Numbered from the stretch's first letter, positions 27,501 through 39,350 are shown. The stretch is DNA of 64,000 bases from Pithys albifrons albifrons (GCF_047495875.1 NC_092459.1:21871795-21935794), one strand, 5' to 3'. Made by a program: numbers and translations. The notes: generated by a model not told the origin, from the letters alone.

Positions 27501-29440
27501 CATCCCATATTCAACTCCCCACTGCCTAACACTGATAGAGTGTTTGCCTATAAAGAGCACAAGGCTGCACAGAAAACAAGCCATTAGTCTGCTCTCTCTG
27601 TAGCCTGTACAAGTGCAGATCCTGCCCAGAAAAATGGACTCCATTCTGATTTCTGCCAACCATCTGTGAAATGTAAATGTATTTTACTTTTTATTCTCAA
27701 ACAACTCCAAGCACCTTCACAGGCTTCCTTCACTTACCACAACAGCACCTTGCATATGTTCAGAAAATTTGCTTAGCTTAGACAATAAAGTTCAGGCTTT
27801 GTATTCCAAAGCAATGTACTTCAAATCCTTCTGAGACTGCATTTTTATTAAAAATTCTCTGCATCTTTCCCTTCTCTCCATGTGAGCCCGGCACATGTAC
27901 AGTTCTTGGATGAGAAAAATAATTAACAAAAATAATCAAACCTTTTTTTTATTTTTCTGGGAGAAAGCAAACTTTATCTGTGTGCGCACATGTGATAGAT
28001 CTGCTTTCTTTCACACAAGCACTTCCAATAAATGTTTGAATAAAATTCAGCTGTTCGACATGTGAAGTAAGCATTATAAATCTCTCTTAATTTCTTGATA
28101 AAATCAAAAGTTTGATCCTACAAGTACTGTACATTATTATTTACTATTAACCAGCTGTAGCAGTGCCCATACAGGAAGTCTGCAGCTACAGTACCTTTGC
28201 ACATCTACACATCTTTTCTCTGGAACAGAGCTGGCATTTGCCAAATTATTTACACCATGCAGACAGAAGAGAGAAATGAAATATAGCACTCATTGATTTA
28301 CACGAAGTAGATCTGAATTCCATTTTAGCCCACTCAAATCCTAAGGCTCTAGGGAAAGCTTCTGGTTAGCTCCAGCAAAAACAGTGACCTGTAATTCGCA
28401 TAGCACATCTTTTGAAAGATTCTCAAACTTACAAAGATTTCCAGAGGTGACTTCAGCCAACAGTGAACTGCAAAGAGGAGGGAAAATAAGTTTGTGACAT
28501 AAAGAGATAGGCCGCAGAAATGAAAGACAACAGACCAAGAATAATGTATTCCTTCAAAAGATGTAGAGGATTATAGGTAGACACACTATAAATTATAACA
28601 CTGGATTATCCTTTAGCTTGTAAAAAATGTCAAGAGACCTTAAATACCTACAGATGGTCAGTGCCTCCATTTTCAACTACTTCTGACAGAGGGCCCTTCC
28701 CTATGGCTCAGAGCTGATATACCAAGAACAGTGATTAGAGACTGACTCAGAGGCAAGAGTGGTGCCATACTTTGTAGCTGTACTTATAGTCAGACCCAGA
28801 GTTTTCTTTACCTCTGTATCTGCAATTCAAAAATGCTGCCTGAAGACATATTGAAGCAATAGCAGTCACATGGTTCTATCCCCGTCTTGATTTACCACCA
28901 TAAATCATACTGTATTGAGAGACAAGGCTATTCATCAATTACACGAAGACCCCAGAACACATCAGCATCCTTTCTAGCAGCTAACAGCTCTGTGTATACT
29001 TAATGCATTTCATTACCACTGCAACTCTCTTTTATTCCCAAAAGTTGAGGATTCTGCTACAGATCAAATCATCAGTTAAACTATTGGCCAGTAATCCCCA
29101 AACCTGAGCCAATTGCTGACAAACAAAATCCATAACTGGCATTTTTACTAAATTAATCATGTAACACGTGGCATTTGTTAGCACTTTACCACATTGTACA
29201 CAATCTGGTTATTTCCTGACTCCAGTTCCAGTTTCAACCATGGCTCTTCATTTTATGTAAAACATCCAAAAAATAAAATGATCCAAATGTCTTTATTACC
29301 TCAGAAAATGTAAACTGTGGGAGTGTGAAATGTAAATTCTTTACTATCTAGCAGAGCACCCAGCCCAGACAGTCTCTCTGCAGAGTTTTTCCAATGATCC
29401 AATTTACCGTTTCTGTCCCATTTAATGATGCCTTTATTGA
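21545..29440. other. Intergenic, no gene seen
   Basis: About 8 kb of AT-rich sequence without coding exons, RNA genes or repeats that I can name. The 132-codon minus-strand frame at 27,067-27,465 has no recognisable domain and no supporting splice sites. Confidence 0.45.
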
Positions 29441-29479
29441 GGATCATAATAGGTGGGGTTTTTTTAGGCAGTTAAATGC

Positions 29480-29582
29480 CTCCCTGACATCCAATCCCGT
29501 CAGATCTCGGAAGCTAAGCAGGGTCAGCCCCGGATTAGTACTTGGATGGGAGACCTCCTGGGAAATGCCGGGTGCTGTAGGT
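29480..29582 (+). other. 5S-rRNA-derived segment inside SINE copy 1
   Basis: About 100 bases align to vertebrate 5S rRNA, including CAGATCTCGGAAGCTAAGCA, TTAGTACTTGGATGGGAGAC and GCCGGGTGCTGTAG. The first 30 bases diverge (CCTCCCTGACATCCAATCCC) and there are indels in the box C region (CTCCTGGGAAATGCC). The surroundings are those of a SINE, so it is not a functional 5S gene. Confidence 0.85.
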
Positions 29583-29763
29583 TCTAGTCCTGAGGACTTC
29601 AATGTCACCGTCCAAGCTCGCTCGGCCGTGGCAGATGAACCTCAGGACTTAAACGGTGGGGCCAGTTCTGCGCACGCTGTCCCTCACCTAAAAATCCTCT
29701 GTGCAGGCTGGAAGGGCACACCCACATGGGGAGAGCCCTTCCCAAATCTTCGTTTCCGAAGCC

Positions 29764-29800
<37 letters not shown>
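29764..29800 (+). repeat. (CA)n tail of SINE copy 1
   Basis: About 18 uninterrupted AC/CA units directly follow GAAGCCG and end at the target-site duplication. The microsatellite is therefore the element's own 3' tail. Confidence 0.9.
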
Positions 29801-29803
<3 letters not shown>

Positions 29804-29810
29804 ATAGGTG

Positions 29811-32800
29811 TTCAAAAGACATTTAGTAAAGCAATTGTTAATTTTGTTTTTGGATTTTGGAGCCTGAAAGATGCCTGGAAATAGGTTTGCTTGTGCACTT
29901 CACATTACCTTCAGCTGTGTGAGATATATCCAAAACATCACAACTCACTCTGGTTTGAGCAGTGTCAGCCACATGGCTGCAAGCAGATAGGCAGCAGAGC
30001 GGCTCTCCCTGCCCCAGTGGCCCACATGCATCCCAAGGAGGGCTCTCCCTTACTGTGGACCTGACAGGGATGCACAGCACTCCCCTCAACAAACAGCACA
30101 GATAATGTCACCTGTGCAGATAAAGTTGTGTCCAAAGTTTGTATCTGCGTGTGTCCACGGATGAAAAGTGCCTGGTCAGCATTTGCCCAAACTGATCATG
30201 TTACAGAAGATGATCATTAGCCAGATTAAACAGTTACTGGGGAATTACAAGAAGACTTGATACAAAGCAGGAGCCAGACTGAAGAGAAGTATAAAAGACA
30301 CATCGAAACTCGTAACAGAAGGGACAGACCTTGGAGAGGAAACAACCAAGGGCAAGGGGTGTGTTTTTGTAACTGACACTGCCCATGAGTGAGGGCATGC
30401 ACACAACTCTGTGTGTACGTGTGCCTGAGTGTTTCTGTGTGTGCATTATGTGTACACTAAGAAGGCCTTGGGATTAGTTATAGGAGACTGTTTAGAAATT
30501 TCTAGCATAGTTTGCCTATTTGTATTACTGATCTCATATGCATAGTTCACTGATTGCTGCTTAATTACACACTGCCAAAAAAGCAATAAACTGCTTTGAT
30601 CCATATTTATTTTAAAGTATGTGAACTCAGCAATTTTTCCCTGTAACATCTAACAAGTTGCTGAAGCAACCAGGCATATCTGTAGCACAAGGATTTCACA
30701 TTTCCCTCTAGAGCAGTGACACTGAATAAATTCATATTTAGTGAATCACATCTAACTACAGATGAGATCTCTTAAGTGCATGCAATATTTATCGCAAAAT
30801 TTTATTTTTAAGTAGGACATTACACATAAGGTTATTTCAGACCTATTTCCCAGGAGTTCATATGCAGATGTTACATGATTAGCATTTGTAATTAATCATG
30901 CTGTTATACTTCGGTTTGGGGATCAGCACTCACTGTTGAGTTATCTGTGAAAAAAGAAAGCTGGGCTGGATCTGGATCTTGATTACCACAAACTCACAGA
31001 GAATAACCTTAGCTAAGCCCCACTAAAAAATTGAAATCATAACTGTGCAATGATTGTTGCAGAGTTTCACTAATCCTACAGGTTTTGGCGGGGCTGGAGA
31101 GGGGAGGAGGGGGATGTTTGTAACATCAGCTCAAAATTTTCTTTTTCTGTAAGATGGACAACTCTCTTCAATTTTACCCACTTAACTGGCCTGGCCAACT
31201 CTTCCTCCTTCCATAGCTGTAATAACATACTCTTGTATTCCCTAAAGCATGTTTTGCTGTGCATGCGTGGGTATGCTAGTCAGTGCTAATTTGCTATAAT
31301 CTTGCTGTCCTGACTTTCCCAAACAACAAATGTAGGCACTTTGGTCCAAACTGCAGACTCTGTAATAGCCTCACAGCCCTGAATATTGCCCAGCATTGAT
31401 GCATTACCAGCGACAGCAAACTTTCCACACACTGCAGTATGGATAAGGCACAAGCAGCCAAGCAATCAGAAAGGTTTTAACACTTACCAAACAATGAACT
31501 TTGAACAACTTGTAAAAGAAACAAAACCACAAAAACACATAGCCCAGTTTTTGGGCTGAGATTGTAGATGAATATCCCAGGCAAAGATAATTGTATTTCA
31601 CAAAACTGCAAACTTCACATGATAGTTTATAGTGGAAAAACACTGACAGGCCATTGTCTGAGGCATTGTATTCACAAGGCTGTAATTATAGATTTACCAT
31701 AATAAGTCTAACTCTGTGGTCAGAAAGACAGCAAGAATATGATATTTTCCATGGAATACTTCTTCCTTCATAGATGTTTGGCTTGAAATCTGGATTTTAA
31801 GTTGCAGTGTTGTTGGCATTATTTTTCTCACACTTTCATTCTTTTGAGGTTGATCTACATAAGTGCTTTAACTTGACTTCTACTTTTAAGTGTACAAATA
31901 AAAATTACTTCATTTTTTCCAAGACTAAGTAATGGCAGACAACAGCACTGACATGTAAACACTTTCTACCATTTGATGTTTATAAACCTCCCTTTGCAGT
32001 CATGGTGGTACTTCTTCAAGTATCATCAGCCACCAAAAAATTAAGATAGCTTTTTCTCTCTTTATTTTTTTTTCCAGATTAGGTTACTACTGTTATTAGG
32101 CAAGATCCCTGAGGTGTCCCTGAGCTGGCCTCCTCCGGGCTGGCTTGGCAGGAGACTTATCCTAACCCACGCTGCCTTATGACAACCACCATGAGATACC
32201 AGTCGTACCAGTCACTGGGGGCTCATCTAGCACATGGTTGTGGAAGGTTTCTGGCTTGTCTGCATTGAAGGAGCAGCAAAAAAACCCTCAGCAGAGACAA
32301 AAGACCTGGCACCATAATAAACCAAGCATGAAATACAGTACTCGAGTATCTAAGTGTGGGAAGAGCTTAGAAAGGGGAAGGAAAACCACATATGAACTGT
32401 TTAAAATATTATTTTTAATAGATGTAAAAATGGGTTTGTAACCATTACTGGGCGTTTGAGTAGCGGGTGGTCCTCCTTTTTGGATATACCAAATCTAACG
32501 AGGTCTGATGAGGAAACAAGGTCAGAATATCCCTAGGAAAATGCTGGCACAAGAACATTGCTTTGAGGGCCCACGCCTGTTCACCACTTTTTCTCAGTAG
32601 TACTTGTATAAGCAATACTCCTGATGTTAATGTGATTATCTAAAGGCAGAAGGAATACTCATACAAATACGGGCTGGGATTCATGACTAGTAATCTGACT
32701 AATCTGGCACTCTCTCTCCTTCAGCTGCACTAGATGTTTTCCAGCAGAAGACTCCCAGATAGCATTTCCAAAATACACCGATATCCTGGGGGAAATTATA

Positions 32801-33225
32801 TCATTGCTTACAAAATGTTTCCTGAGATGTAAGTATTCCTCAAGTTCTGTGTAGACAGAGCAGAAGGATCCCAGGGGAGAAGTGCACCATTAGGAGGGCT
32901 TAGTTTAGTCTAAAGATCCCTTTCTAAGTGCTATTACTATAAGGATTGTTCTAAACCTGTATGTGTCCTCAATAAGGTACAATGCAGTGTTATGGATCTA
33001 AGGTTCAGGTTTCACTGAGGTAAGAGAACCCTGAGATACTACCTTCAAAAAATAAAATTCAAACTCCTACCAACATTGCATTTATCCTTACATACCTATG
33101 GACAGAAAATCAGAGCTTCGAAAAGAACACAAGGGATATCCTAGTGGGTTAAACCACATCCAGTTGTTCCCAGTATCTTTGCTTTAATAACAAGAAATAC
33201 TATTTAAAGAGAACATGCAAGACAG
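29811..33225. other. Intergenic, no gene seen
   Basis: No coding exon found. The stretch 32,080-32,520 is somewhat less AT-rich and contains TTAATAG and AATAA words, but I cannot assign it to a known repeat. Confidence 0.4.
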
Positions 33226-33229
33226 GCAT

Positions 33230-33620
33230 ATACATTTCCTTTATTCTCCTCCAGCACCCACAATCTCTGTATTAAGGATGCTAAGGAGCATATCCCTACT
33301 TATTCCTTTTAGTATCTCTTTATGAACATGTCATCCATTTCATTGTTTAGTCTCCTTTCCAACATGCTGACCCATTTGCTTCCAAAACCTCTGCTGGCAG
33401 CAAAGTCCATGGGTTCATTCACTCTACTTGTTACATAAAAAAGTATATTCCCTTTTATCTTTTCTAAACCAATCACCTACTGGTTTCAATGACAGTCCCT
33501 AGTTCTGCAGGATTTGGAGAACAACAATCTTTATTCACTCTACCCACTGCCTTGATTTTATAAATCCTGATCACATTCACTCACTCCAGCTTGAGGCTCA
33601 TGCTGTGAGCAGCCTCATTC
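33230..33620 (-). mobile_element. Ancient CR1/L3-like fragment, antisense
   Basis: GGCAGCAAAGTCCATGGGTT, CTTGTTACATAAAAAAGTAT, TTTCTAAACCAATCACCTAC and GACAGTCCCTAGTTCTGCAG follow the order of the conserved antisense CR1/L3 3' segment. Heavy divergence suggests an old amniote-age copy. Confidence 0.6.
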
Positions 33621-33856
33621 CCTTCTATTTGACCCCTGAGAGTAGGGGATGTGGGTTTGACTGGGACTGTCCCTCTACCTTTCACTCCCCTCTTCAATAC
33701 ATGAGCAAGGACCAGCCCTAAGGATCAAGACTACAGTTCCAGAACAGAAATGTCAGCAGTGAGCTAAATTTTCTCAGGATTTATCATCATGTCTCAGCTC
33801 AAAGAACCCTGAACGTCAGACGCGGTTCAAGGCAGTGACTAAGAATAGGGAAGTCA

Positions 33857-34247
33857 GCAACTGAAATGTATGTATGTATGGCCAGACTTCACAAACGAAG
33901 ATTTGGGAAGGGCTCTCCCCACGTGGGTGTGCCCTTCCAGCCTGTGCAGTGAATGTTTTAGGTGAGGCACAGCCTGTGCAGAACTGGCCCCACCGTTTAA
34001 GTCCCAAAGTCCATCTCCCACAGCTGAGCGAGCTTGGACAGTGACAGTGAAGTCCTTGGGACTGTCACAGCACCCGGTACCAACCGGGGCTGACCCTGCT
34101 CAGCATCCAAGATCTGATGGGATCGGATGGCAGGGAGGCATTTAAATGCCATGGGGACAGTCCCCACTGAGACTCGAACTCACAACCTTGGGATTGAGAG
34201 TCTGGAGTGCTCTCCATTACACCACGGGACCGCCCTGCAAATGAAAT
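33857..34247 (-). mobile_element. Composite tRNA + 5S-rRNA SINE, copy 2 (most complete)
   Basis: Read on the minus strand, the element (34,236 to 33,868) runs: tRNA-like head (34,231-34,159), palindrome GGCATTTAAATGCC (34,150-34,137), 5S-like segment, body, two 3' hairpins and a (CATA)n-like tail. The flanking direct repeats are GCAACTGAAAT (33,857-33,867) and GCAAATGAAAT (34,237-34,247), 10 of 11 identical. Relative to copy 1 the 5S part lacks about 27-31 bases covering box C. Body and 3' end match copy 1 closely (AACGGTGGGGCCAGTTCTGC, GAGAGCCCTTCCCAAATCTT). The order is tRNA first and 5S second, the reverse of AmnSINE1. Confidence 0.85.
34159..34231 (-). other. tRNA-like SINE head, anticodon position CTC
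   Basis: The 73 bases fold as a near-cloverleaf: D stem GTGT/GCAC fully paired, T stem four of five, acceptor stem six of seven including wobbles, anticodon stem mostly unpaired. Box A is TGGTGTAATGGAGAGCAC and box B is GTTCGAGTC. The sequence is closest to tRNA-Gln (GGTTCCATGGTGTAATGG), but the anticodon slot reads CTC, as in Glu. The poor anticodon stem and the SINE context argue against a functional tRNA gene. Confidence 0.75.
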
Positions 34248-34259
34248 AAGTTATTGCAA

Positions 34260-37200
34260 AACCACGCTTGAGCCACACTGTGTGCACCCCATAACAGCTA
34301 GGAACTCACAGACCTCTTCCTTCTAGGAGGGATGTTGTCTCTTGCTTTCCCTTCTTTCTACTGTGAGAATGATCTGAAGGATGCCTATGATGTGGATACT
34401 CCTGTCCACAAGCTTGCTCATACTGGACCCGAACAAAGTCCAGTCAGCTCATGCTCCTGTCTCAGTCAATGGCCATGGTCAGAAGAGAAAGAGGAAGAAC
34501 AACTGGTGTCTAGGAAAGAGTAAGGATAGGGCATGTATATATGAACTTACACACTAAAATTTTCCTAAGCTTCAAATTATTTTTCAGCCCAGGAAGCTTC
34601 TTTGAGACACATAACAGGCTTTAGGAAGGCCTCAGTGTATCTGCTAAATTTGGAGAGGGCAAGGGATCCTCTGCCTCTGTCCTTCAGTGAGATGTTGTCT
34701 GGAAAACTCTTGTCTCTCAGTATGTGCAGCTGAAGCACACAGTGGTGAGAGGTATTGGAGATCTGATATCTTTTATAGAATAACAAATATTAGGAAAAGG
34801 GTCTGACAGTATAGACACACAAATCCCTCTTTCGACCCAAGAATCTTTCATCCTCATGAGTTATTTTCAATCAGCTGGAAACACCACACAATATAAAACA
34901 AGCCACTTCAAATATCTTTGAAATCCCCTGGGGTTTCACTCTGACTTTCTGAAGTGCTTTAAAATCCCCATACTTTTTAAAAAGATGGGAAATTTGGGAT
35001 ATCTCAGAAGCAAAGCACAGCTAGTGGTCCTAATCTGGATTTAGTTAGACCAAGGATTCCTGGGATACTGAAGAGAAAAATCTCCATTTCTTCAGAACAT
35101 GAAGTCTATCAGCTTTTGAGAATTCAGCTAGGAAAACCATACCACTATATTGATCAGAATCTTAACACCCACTACGGCCCTTTGACTATGCCTGGTGTGC
35201 AGAAACAGCTTTACATATGCTCTCTCAAATCACTGCATATCACAACCACAGTCTTGCATTTTGTTCCTATTAATCTCTCCACTATTACATGTAGATAGAA
35301 CCTCATTTCTCTGGAGACCTCACATTAAAACTGGATATTGCCAGCTTCCAAGGCCCATAGGAAAGTTTCTGTGGGCATTTACCTTATTTCAGTGTTTGCC
35401 GGACTCAGCACTTGCCAAGATTCCCGAGATACCAGCCATAATTCTGAGTTGCATTTCACTAAATTTACCAAGAATTTCAGTTGGTGCCATACCATAATGC
35501 TTTCTCACAGAAAAAGTTCCCTGACAAGTCAAAAAAAATGCACAGCTTCAGATTATCTCACTCTTTTGCAGATGCCTGCACAGGCTCTCCCAGCATCCCA
35601 CTCAGTCATGTAGTCCCAGCTCTTCCTTTGTGGTCTGACGCTTTGCCCCACCCTCAGGACCTTTTCTTCTGTCTCTGGGATTTCAGAGGCATTCTCTCAT
35701 TCCCCATTATGTTCTGGAATAGCGGTTAGCATTAAATCCTAATTAGAGCTTACAACTATGAGTAGCCTTTAGCATTTAATACAGGAAGACCAACCAAAAC
35801 CACAGACGGTTTGCAGCAGAGAAAGGTCTGTTACGTGCTTCATCCTGCCAATGCCCTCTTTAACAACAGGTATCCTCAGCAAAAATGTCTCAGGGGACAG
35901 AGACTGTCTGTGTTACAGGTCATTTAGAGGCTTCTTGTTTTAGACACTACACAAGCAAAGCGAGGCACAAGTTCAGCCTTTCCCAGCAGAGAGTGCATGC
36001 AGTAAGGTGTGAATGTAGGTGGGTGGGGCTAACACAAGGTTACAGACGATCAGCATGGGTGGGAATTTCTGGGGACTGGGCTGTACAATTTGAAGAAGCC
36101 CCTATTGAACTTTTTTAACACTTTTTCTCTTCAGGTCACATTTCCATGAAGATGGAAAAACATATCCCTGAAACAAAAACAATTTGCTTGCCAAATTTGA
36201 AAGTTGTCTTTGCAAAGCAGAGAGATGCTAGAGGCTGTTCAGTGAAAGGGTTATGTTTATAATGGACAAAACTGTGTGTACTCTCCTAAATTCATCCTTG
36301 TAGTTGGCACAATTGTTGTAAATGGGACTTTCCAAAACCAAAGCAAACAAATCATAATACAAAACAAAATAACCAAAACAAACTAAAATAAAAGAGCTGA
36401 AAGCAGACACCCAAAGGGGAAATTTCAGCTCAGATTGGCAGTTATAAGCAAGTAAAAACTGGACTAGAAAGCACATACAACGGTAACACTAGCTTTGCTG
36501 CTAGCTCTGTTATATTTCACTGTTAGAACTGAAGGGTTTGATTTGCCATGCTACCAAAAGAATAATTTAATGAATTCTCCTCCCATTAAAAACCTCCCAC
36601 CTGCGCTGTAAAATACAGCAGCTATTTTACATCAGACAATAGTTAAATAACAGCTTAGGGAAAAGAGTACCAAATACTCTTTGTAATTGAAAATGGAAGA
36701 GAACATAACAAGCAGCATATAATTATGTGAATTCCAATTTAGCCCAGACTTCAGGGTTATCCAGTCTATTTAAGTGAGGAGTATCACTGAATCAGTAACC
36801 ACAACTGGTCACTATCTAGAGGTGCCAAAAGACACTGTATTTGTTCTGCTTTGGAACCCCCTCAATTAGAGTTGCATGGTTCTACTCTATTTAATCCACT
36901 GTTTATTTTACTGTGCTTTTTAAGAGCCACAAGTCTCGAATACTTCATAAAGAAATACAAGATTGCTGGATTTCAGCTTATGAATCAGTTTTTTTGTTTG
37001 CATTTTGGAGCTGTCCTGCCCTCAAGTGTCCTATATTTGTTTTCCAAGTTGTTGTACCTTCAGTCTTCCTTCCCACACACACTAGTTAGATAAGAACAGT
37101 TCTGTTTTCCACCAAGCATACAGACTTGGACAGCTCACATGGAGTGGGTTTGTATCACAGCAGTTAAACACTAACAAAAAACCCCCAAATGGAACATTAG

Positions 37201-38160
37201 GAGTGGAAATTAAATAGATTAACCCTAATGAGAATACTGATTTGCTTTCCAGCTAGCTCTTCTGAGCGGAAAACTCCCACACCTTTAAGCAAAGAAACCT
37301 AAAGGAAACACAGGATTTTGGCAGAGATCTTCAAATGACCCCCAAAGAAGGCAGGTATCCAAGTCCCATCACACGGCATTGTGAGGCTCCCCCTGTTGTG
37401 GTCATGTTTATTCTCAGTCTGTTTATGGGAACAAGGGAAGTGTGGGGAATGTCACATACAAGCACCCCTGAATTACTGCTGAAGGACATATCCTGCAGGG
37501 GTCAAGAATGGCTCACTTGAGAGAAAGCTAAAGAAACACTGCAGAGAGTGACAAAATATGGACAAAAATAGCTTGTAGCTGAATAGGTCCAGCAAACAGG
37601 GCTAGCAGACAAGAAGTCAGGGTGTTAAAACCACCACGTCAAGCAGATTTGTGAATTAGCTATGTGTGTAGTATCAGTCTTGGGGCTTGTGCCTGCTGGT
37701 TTTCCCAATAAACACATCCCAGCTTTCAGCCTACGTGCCTGTCCACCTGACCTCATGCAGGCAGACCTCAGAGTTTCAAAAGATGCAATGAGGAGAGGAA
37801 CCTGTGAGGTGCAGTGGGCAGAGGGGTGCCTGGCATAGCAGTAAACACTCTCCCCCGGGTTGAAAGGTGTCTGTGGGGTGCTGCCTCTGTCCAGGTCTCC
37901 ATGGGATGGGTGCCCTTTGCGGACAAGTTGCCCTGCAGACATGACTCCCTTGTTCACAAGTTTCAGCCAAACACAGCAAGGTGGGGGAGGCTGGGTTTAA
38001 AAGAGTAAAATAAGCCATGGATCCTTCCCCTGCCTGAAAGGCTGGATGACGAGTCTCAACAAAGCAGAGCATGCCCACCCTGAGCTGGGAGCTGCTGCAG
38101 AGAGGCCCTGACAATCCCAGTGCACAGCCCCACTGCCCTGCGCCAGCATGGCCCTGTCCC
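34260..38160. other. Intergenic, no gene seen
   Basis: No supported exon, RNA gene or nameable repeat. The sequence becomes more G+C rich after about 37,650, approaching the CpG island. Confidence 0.45.
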
Positions 38161-38164
38161 ACAG

Positions 38165-38700
38165 CATCACCGACTTGTTAGGGTTGGAAGGGACCTCTGG
38201 CATCATCCAAGGTGACACAGGAATGTGTCCCAGTGGGTTTTGAATGTCTCCATAGGGAGACTCTCCATGACCTCCCTGGGCAGTTTCAGTGCTCTGCCAC
38301 CCTCAATGGAAAGTTCTTCCTCGTGTTGAGGTGAAACTTTTCATCATTTAGTTTATGGCCATTACTCCTTGTTCTGCTGCTGGACACCACCTAAAAGAGT
38401 CTGGCACCTGTCTTTGAGATATTTATATGCATTCATGAGATCCCTTCTCACTCTAGGCTAAACAGGCCCAGCTCCCCCAGTCTCTCCTCAAAATAGAGGT
38501 GCTCCAGACCCCTCATAATCTTTGTGGCCTCCGCTGGACCCTCTCCAGCAGTTCCTTGTCCTCCTTCTAGAGAGGAGCCCAGAACTGGACAAGGTATTTC
38601 CGATGCGGCCTCGCTGGGGAAGAGTGGAGGGGAAGGATCACGTCCCTCGACCTGCTGGCCACACGCTTCCCGGTGCATCCCAGGCCACTCCTGCCCCCCG
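38165..38700 (-). mobile_element. CR1 LINE fragment, antisense, next to the TMEM14A CpG island
   Basis: A long and well-preserved antisense CR1 3' region: GTTAGGGTTGGAAGGGACCT, CTCTCCATGACCTCCCTGGG, TAGGCTAAACAGGCCCAGCT, CTCCGCTGGACCCTCTCCAG, CCAGAACTGGACAAGGTATT and CCTCGACCTGCTGGCCACAC. It runs without a gap into the GC-rich promoter region. Confidence 0.9.
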
Positions 38701-39350
38701 GGCCGCTGGGACGCGCTGCCGGCCAGGCTCACGTTGCCATCTCGCGCTTGTCTGCCCGCGGCCCGGCGCCGCCGAGCGCCTCCCGCCGCCGCGCAACCAT
38801 CGCTGCGGACGGGCCGGGCCGCGGCGCCGCTGGGTCGGGGCTAAGCAACCTCCCTGCCCCCGGGGCCGGGCCGGGCCGGCGCTCTGCGCCCTCCCTGCCC
38901 CTCGGGGCCGTGCCGGGGCTGAGCGCCGTCCCTGCCCCCAGGGCCGCGCCGGGCCACGCCGGGCCGGGGCTGAGCGCCCTCCTGCCGCCTGGGCCGGGCC
39001 GGCGGGTCGGGGCCACGGCGCCACACGGGCGCTGCCGGCGCAGGAGGCGGGGCCGGACCGGCGGGCGGCGGGACGAGGTAGGGCGGGCGGTGTCGGGGCC
39101 GAGCCGCGGCGGGGGAGGCCGAGGGCGAGCGCAGTGCTGGCCTTGTCCGGGGGCTGCACCGCGAAGGGCGCAGAGCGAGTGCGGGGAGTGGAGGACACGG
39201 CCGCGCTCCGCCGGGGGCCGCCTGCGGGGCCCCGGGGTCGGGCCTTGAGCCGGGCCCCGGCCTCCATACACCTCCTTCCCGGGGAGCGCCGTGGCCCCAG
39301 AAGCCCTCCCTTTGTGCCGAGGGGGTTACAGCTGCGGGGAGGGGTCTCAC
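38700..39350 (+). promoter_or_regulatory. TMEM14A: CpG island, probable TMEM14A promoter and first exon
   Basis: Very high G+C and dense CpG for about 650 bases, with repeated GGGCCGGG words. It lies about 0.8 kb upstream of the first coding exon of TMEM14A. A candidate donor, GACGAG|GTAGGG, ends an exon at 39,077, so a noncoding exon 1 could lie in about 38,980-39,077. Long open frames on both strands here are composition artefacts. That this is the promoter is inferred from position and composition. Confidence 0.7.

Larger units (their letters stand above)
29445..29810 (+). mobile_element. Composite 5S-rRNA SINE, copy 1, with 11-bp target-site duplication
   Basis: The element occupies 29,456-29,799 and is flanked by the direct repeat CATAATAGGTG at 29,445-29,455 and 29,800-29,810. 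In order it has a short T-rich start, a 5S-rRNA-like segment (29,480-29,582), a body, two inverted-repeat hairpins and a (CA)n tail. The 5S internal promoter is well kept: box A AGCTAAGCAGGGTC at 29,512-29,525 and box C GGATGGGAGACC at 29,544-29,555. The tRNA-like head of the 33.9-kb copy is absent, so this copy is 5'-truncated or an alternative 5S-headed form. The direct repeats and 3' tail show retrotransposition. A 136-codon frame across it is not a gene. Confidence 0.9.

Noticed and set aside
29480..29582. Functional 5S rRNA gene
   Set aside because: The 5' third is diverged, there are indels, and it lies within a retrotransposed element with target-site duplications and a (CA)n tail.
29394..29804. 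136-codon plus-strand frame ending in His-Thr repeats
   Set aside because: It reads through the SINE and its CA tail, so the frame has no independent support.
34159..34231. Functional tRNA gene (anticodon CTC)
   Set aside because: The anticodon stem is mostly unpaired and the sequence is the head of a SINE flanked by target-site duplications.
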